Of a DNA stretch of 5,098 nt, positions 5,015 to 5,098 are shown piece after piece. The notes below the pieces were generated by a model. The model was not told the DNA's origin. It saw only the letters and a list, made by a program, of their open reading frames with translations, and made no database searches. The first letter of the stretch is position 1; each line of letters opens with the position of its first letter. The position numbers and the translations under genes were made by a program. Source of the stretch: DAISLF01 sp964517345 (GTDB lineage: Bacteria > Patescibacteriota > Gracilibacteria > Peribacterales > Peribacteraceae). The stretch spans positions 1 through 5,098 of the forward strand of contig CAZFBZ010000075.1 of NCBI GenBank assembly GCA_964517345.1. The letters are read 5' to 3'.

Positions 5015-5098
5015 TCGCCCGCTCTCTGGAATCACCGCACACCCTGCACCCTCCTGGGCATCCGGAAGGCATGTGCCAAGAAGGCTGCAGGGCCAAGA
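5015..5098 (+). ncRNA. Candidate structured RNA, 5' part only (cut by window edge)
   Basis: The predicted transcript from the consensus promoter folds into an elongated hairpin: 5042-5048 (CCCTGCA) pairs perfectly with 5086-5092, CCT 5050-5052 pairs with 5082-5084, and GGCAT 5057-5061 pairs with 5073-5077 (one G.U). CC 5062-5063 then pairs with GG 5068-5069 around a GGAA tetraloop at 5064-5067, with a 3-nt bulge (5070-5072). The apex lies about 50 nt from the predicted start. That recalls small bacterial SRP (4.5S) RNA, which has a CC-GGAA-GG tip, but the invariant AGCA side of the SRP internal loop is not present. Alternatives are a structured mRNA leader or a gene starting at the ATG at 5071 (MCQEGCRAK, running off the edge), although GGAAGG lies only 1 nt before that ATG. 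Confidence 0.3.

Noticed and set aside
4890..5096. 68-residue minus-strand frame
   Set aside because: Crosses the AT-rich promoter island and the predicted hairpin; no recognisable motif and no start signal.
1..5098. tRNA genes, CRISPR arrays, insertion sequences, Rho-independent terminators
   Set aside because: No cloverleaf with TTC-type T-loop, no spaced direct repeats, no transposase or terminal inverted repeats, and no GC hairpin followed by a T run were seen.

Overview
The window is a GC-rich, densely packed bacterial stretch with five protein genes and what looks like the beginning of an RNA gene at the right edge. The most likely source is a Candidate Phyla Radiation (Patescibacteria) bacterium, probably of the Peregrinibacteria/Peribacteria type. 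Three things point there: a secreted protein with long SSxxSS serine linkers joining cysteine-rich modules, short diverged single-copy versions of housekeeping enzymes, and no Shine-Dalgarno sequence before any gene. This placement is inference. TGA is an ordinary stop here (it ends four of the genes), which argues against the SR1/Gracilibacteria code.

Layout: (1) 1484->1, minus strand, running off the left edge: a large exported Ser/Cys-rich surface protein with a signal sequence, two 43-residue 8-Cys repeats, a knottin-like 10-Cys module, a 70-residue serine linker and a GATase1/ThuA-like C-terminal domain. Its plus-strand shadow gives misleading Glu/Asp-rich frames. (2) 1585-2316, plus: a coenzyme F420-0 gamma-glutamyl ligase (CofE) homologue with a changed signature motif. 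(3) 2356-2961, plus: phosphoribosylglycinamide formyltransferase, PurN. (4) 2962-3678, minus: a ferredoxin-NADP reductase-type FAD/NAD(P) oxidoreductase whose stop codon abuts that of purN. (5) 3698-4822, minus: carbamoyl-phosphate synthase small subunit, CarA, 19 nt upstream of the oxidoreductase and probably co-transcribed with it. (6) 4823-5098: a carA upstream region, an AT-rich island carrying a fully consensus sigma70 promoter firing rightward, and a strongly structured transcript start cut by the window edge.

Functionally, PurN (purine ring carbon donation) and CarA (glutamine amide nitrogen for carbamoyl phosphate) show some de novo nucleotide synthesis capacity. CarB is not in the window. 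The CofE homologue has no other F420 gene beside it and may act on another substrate. The surface protein is probably an adhesion or cell-envelope factor unrelated to these enzymes.

The most notable non-coding signal is that cofE, purN and carA each have a -10-like hexamer (TATGCT, TAGACT, TACGCT) ending 6-8 nt before the ATG. This suggests leaderless transcripts.
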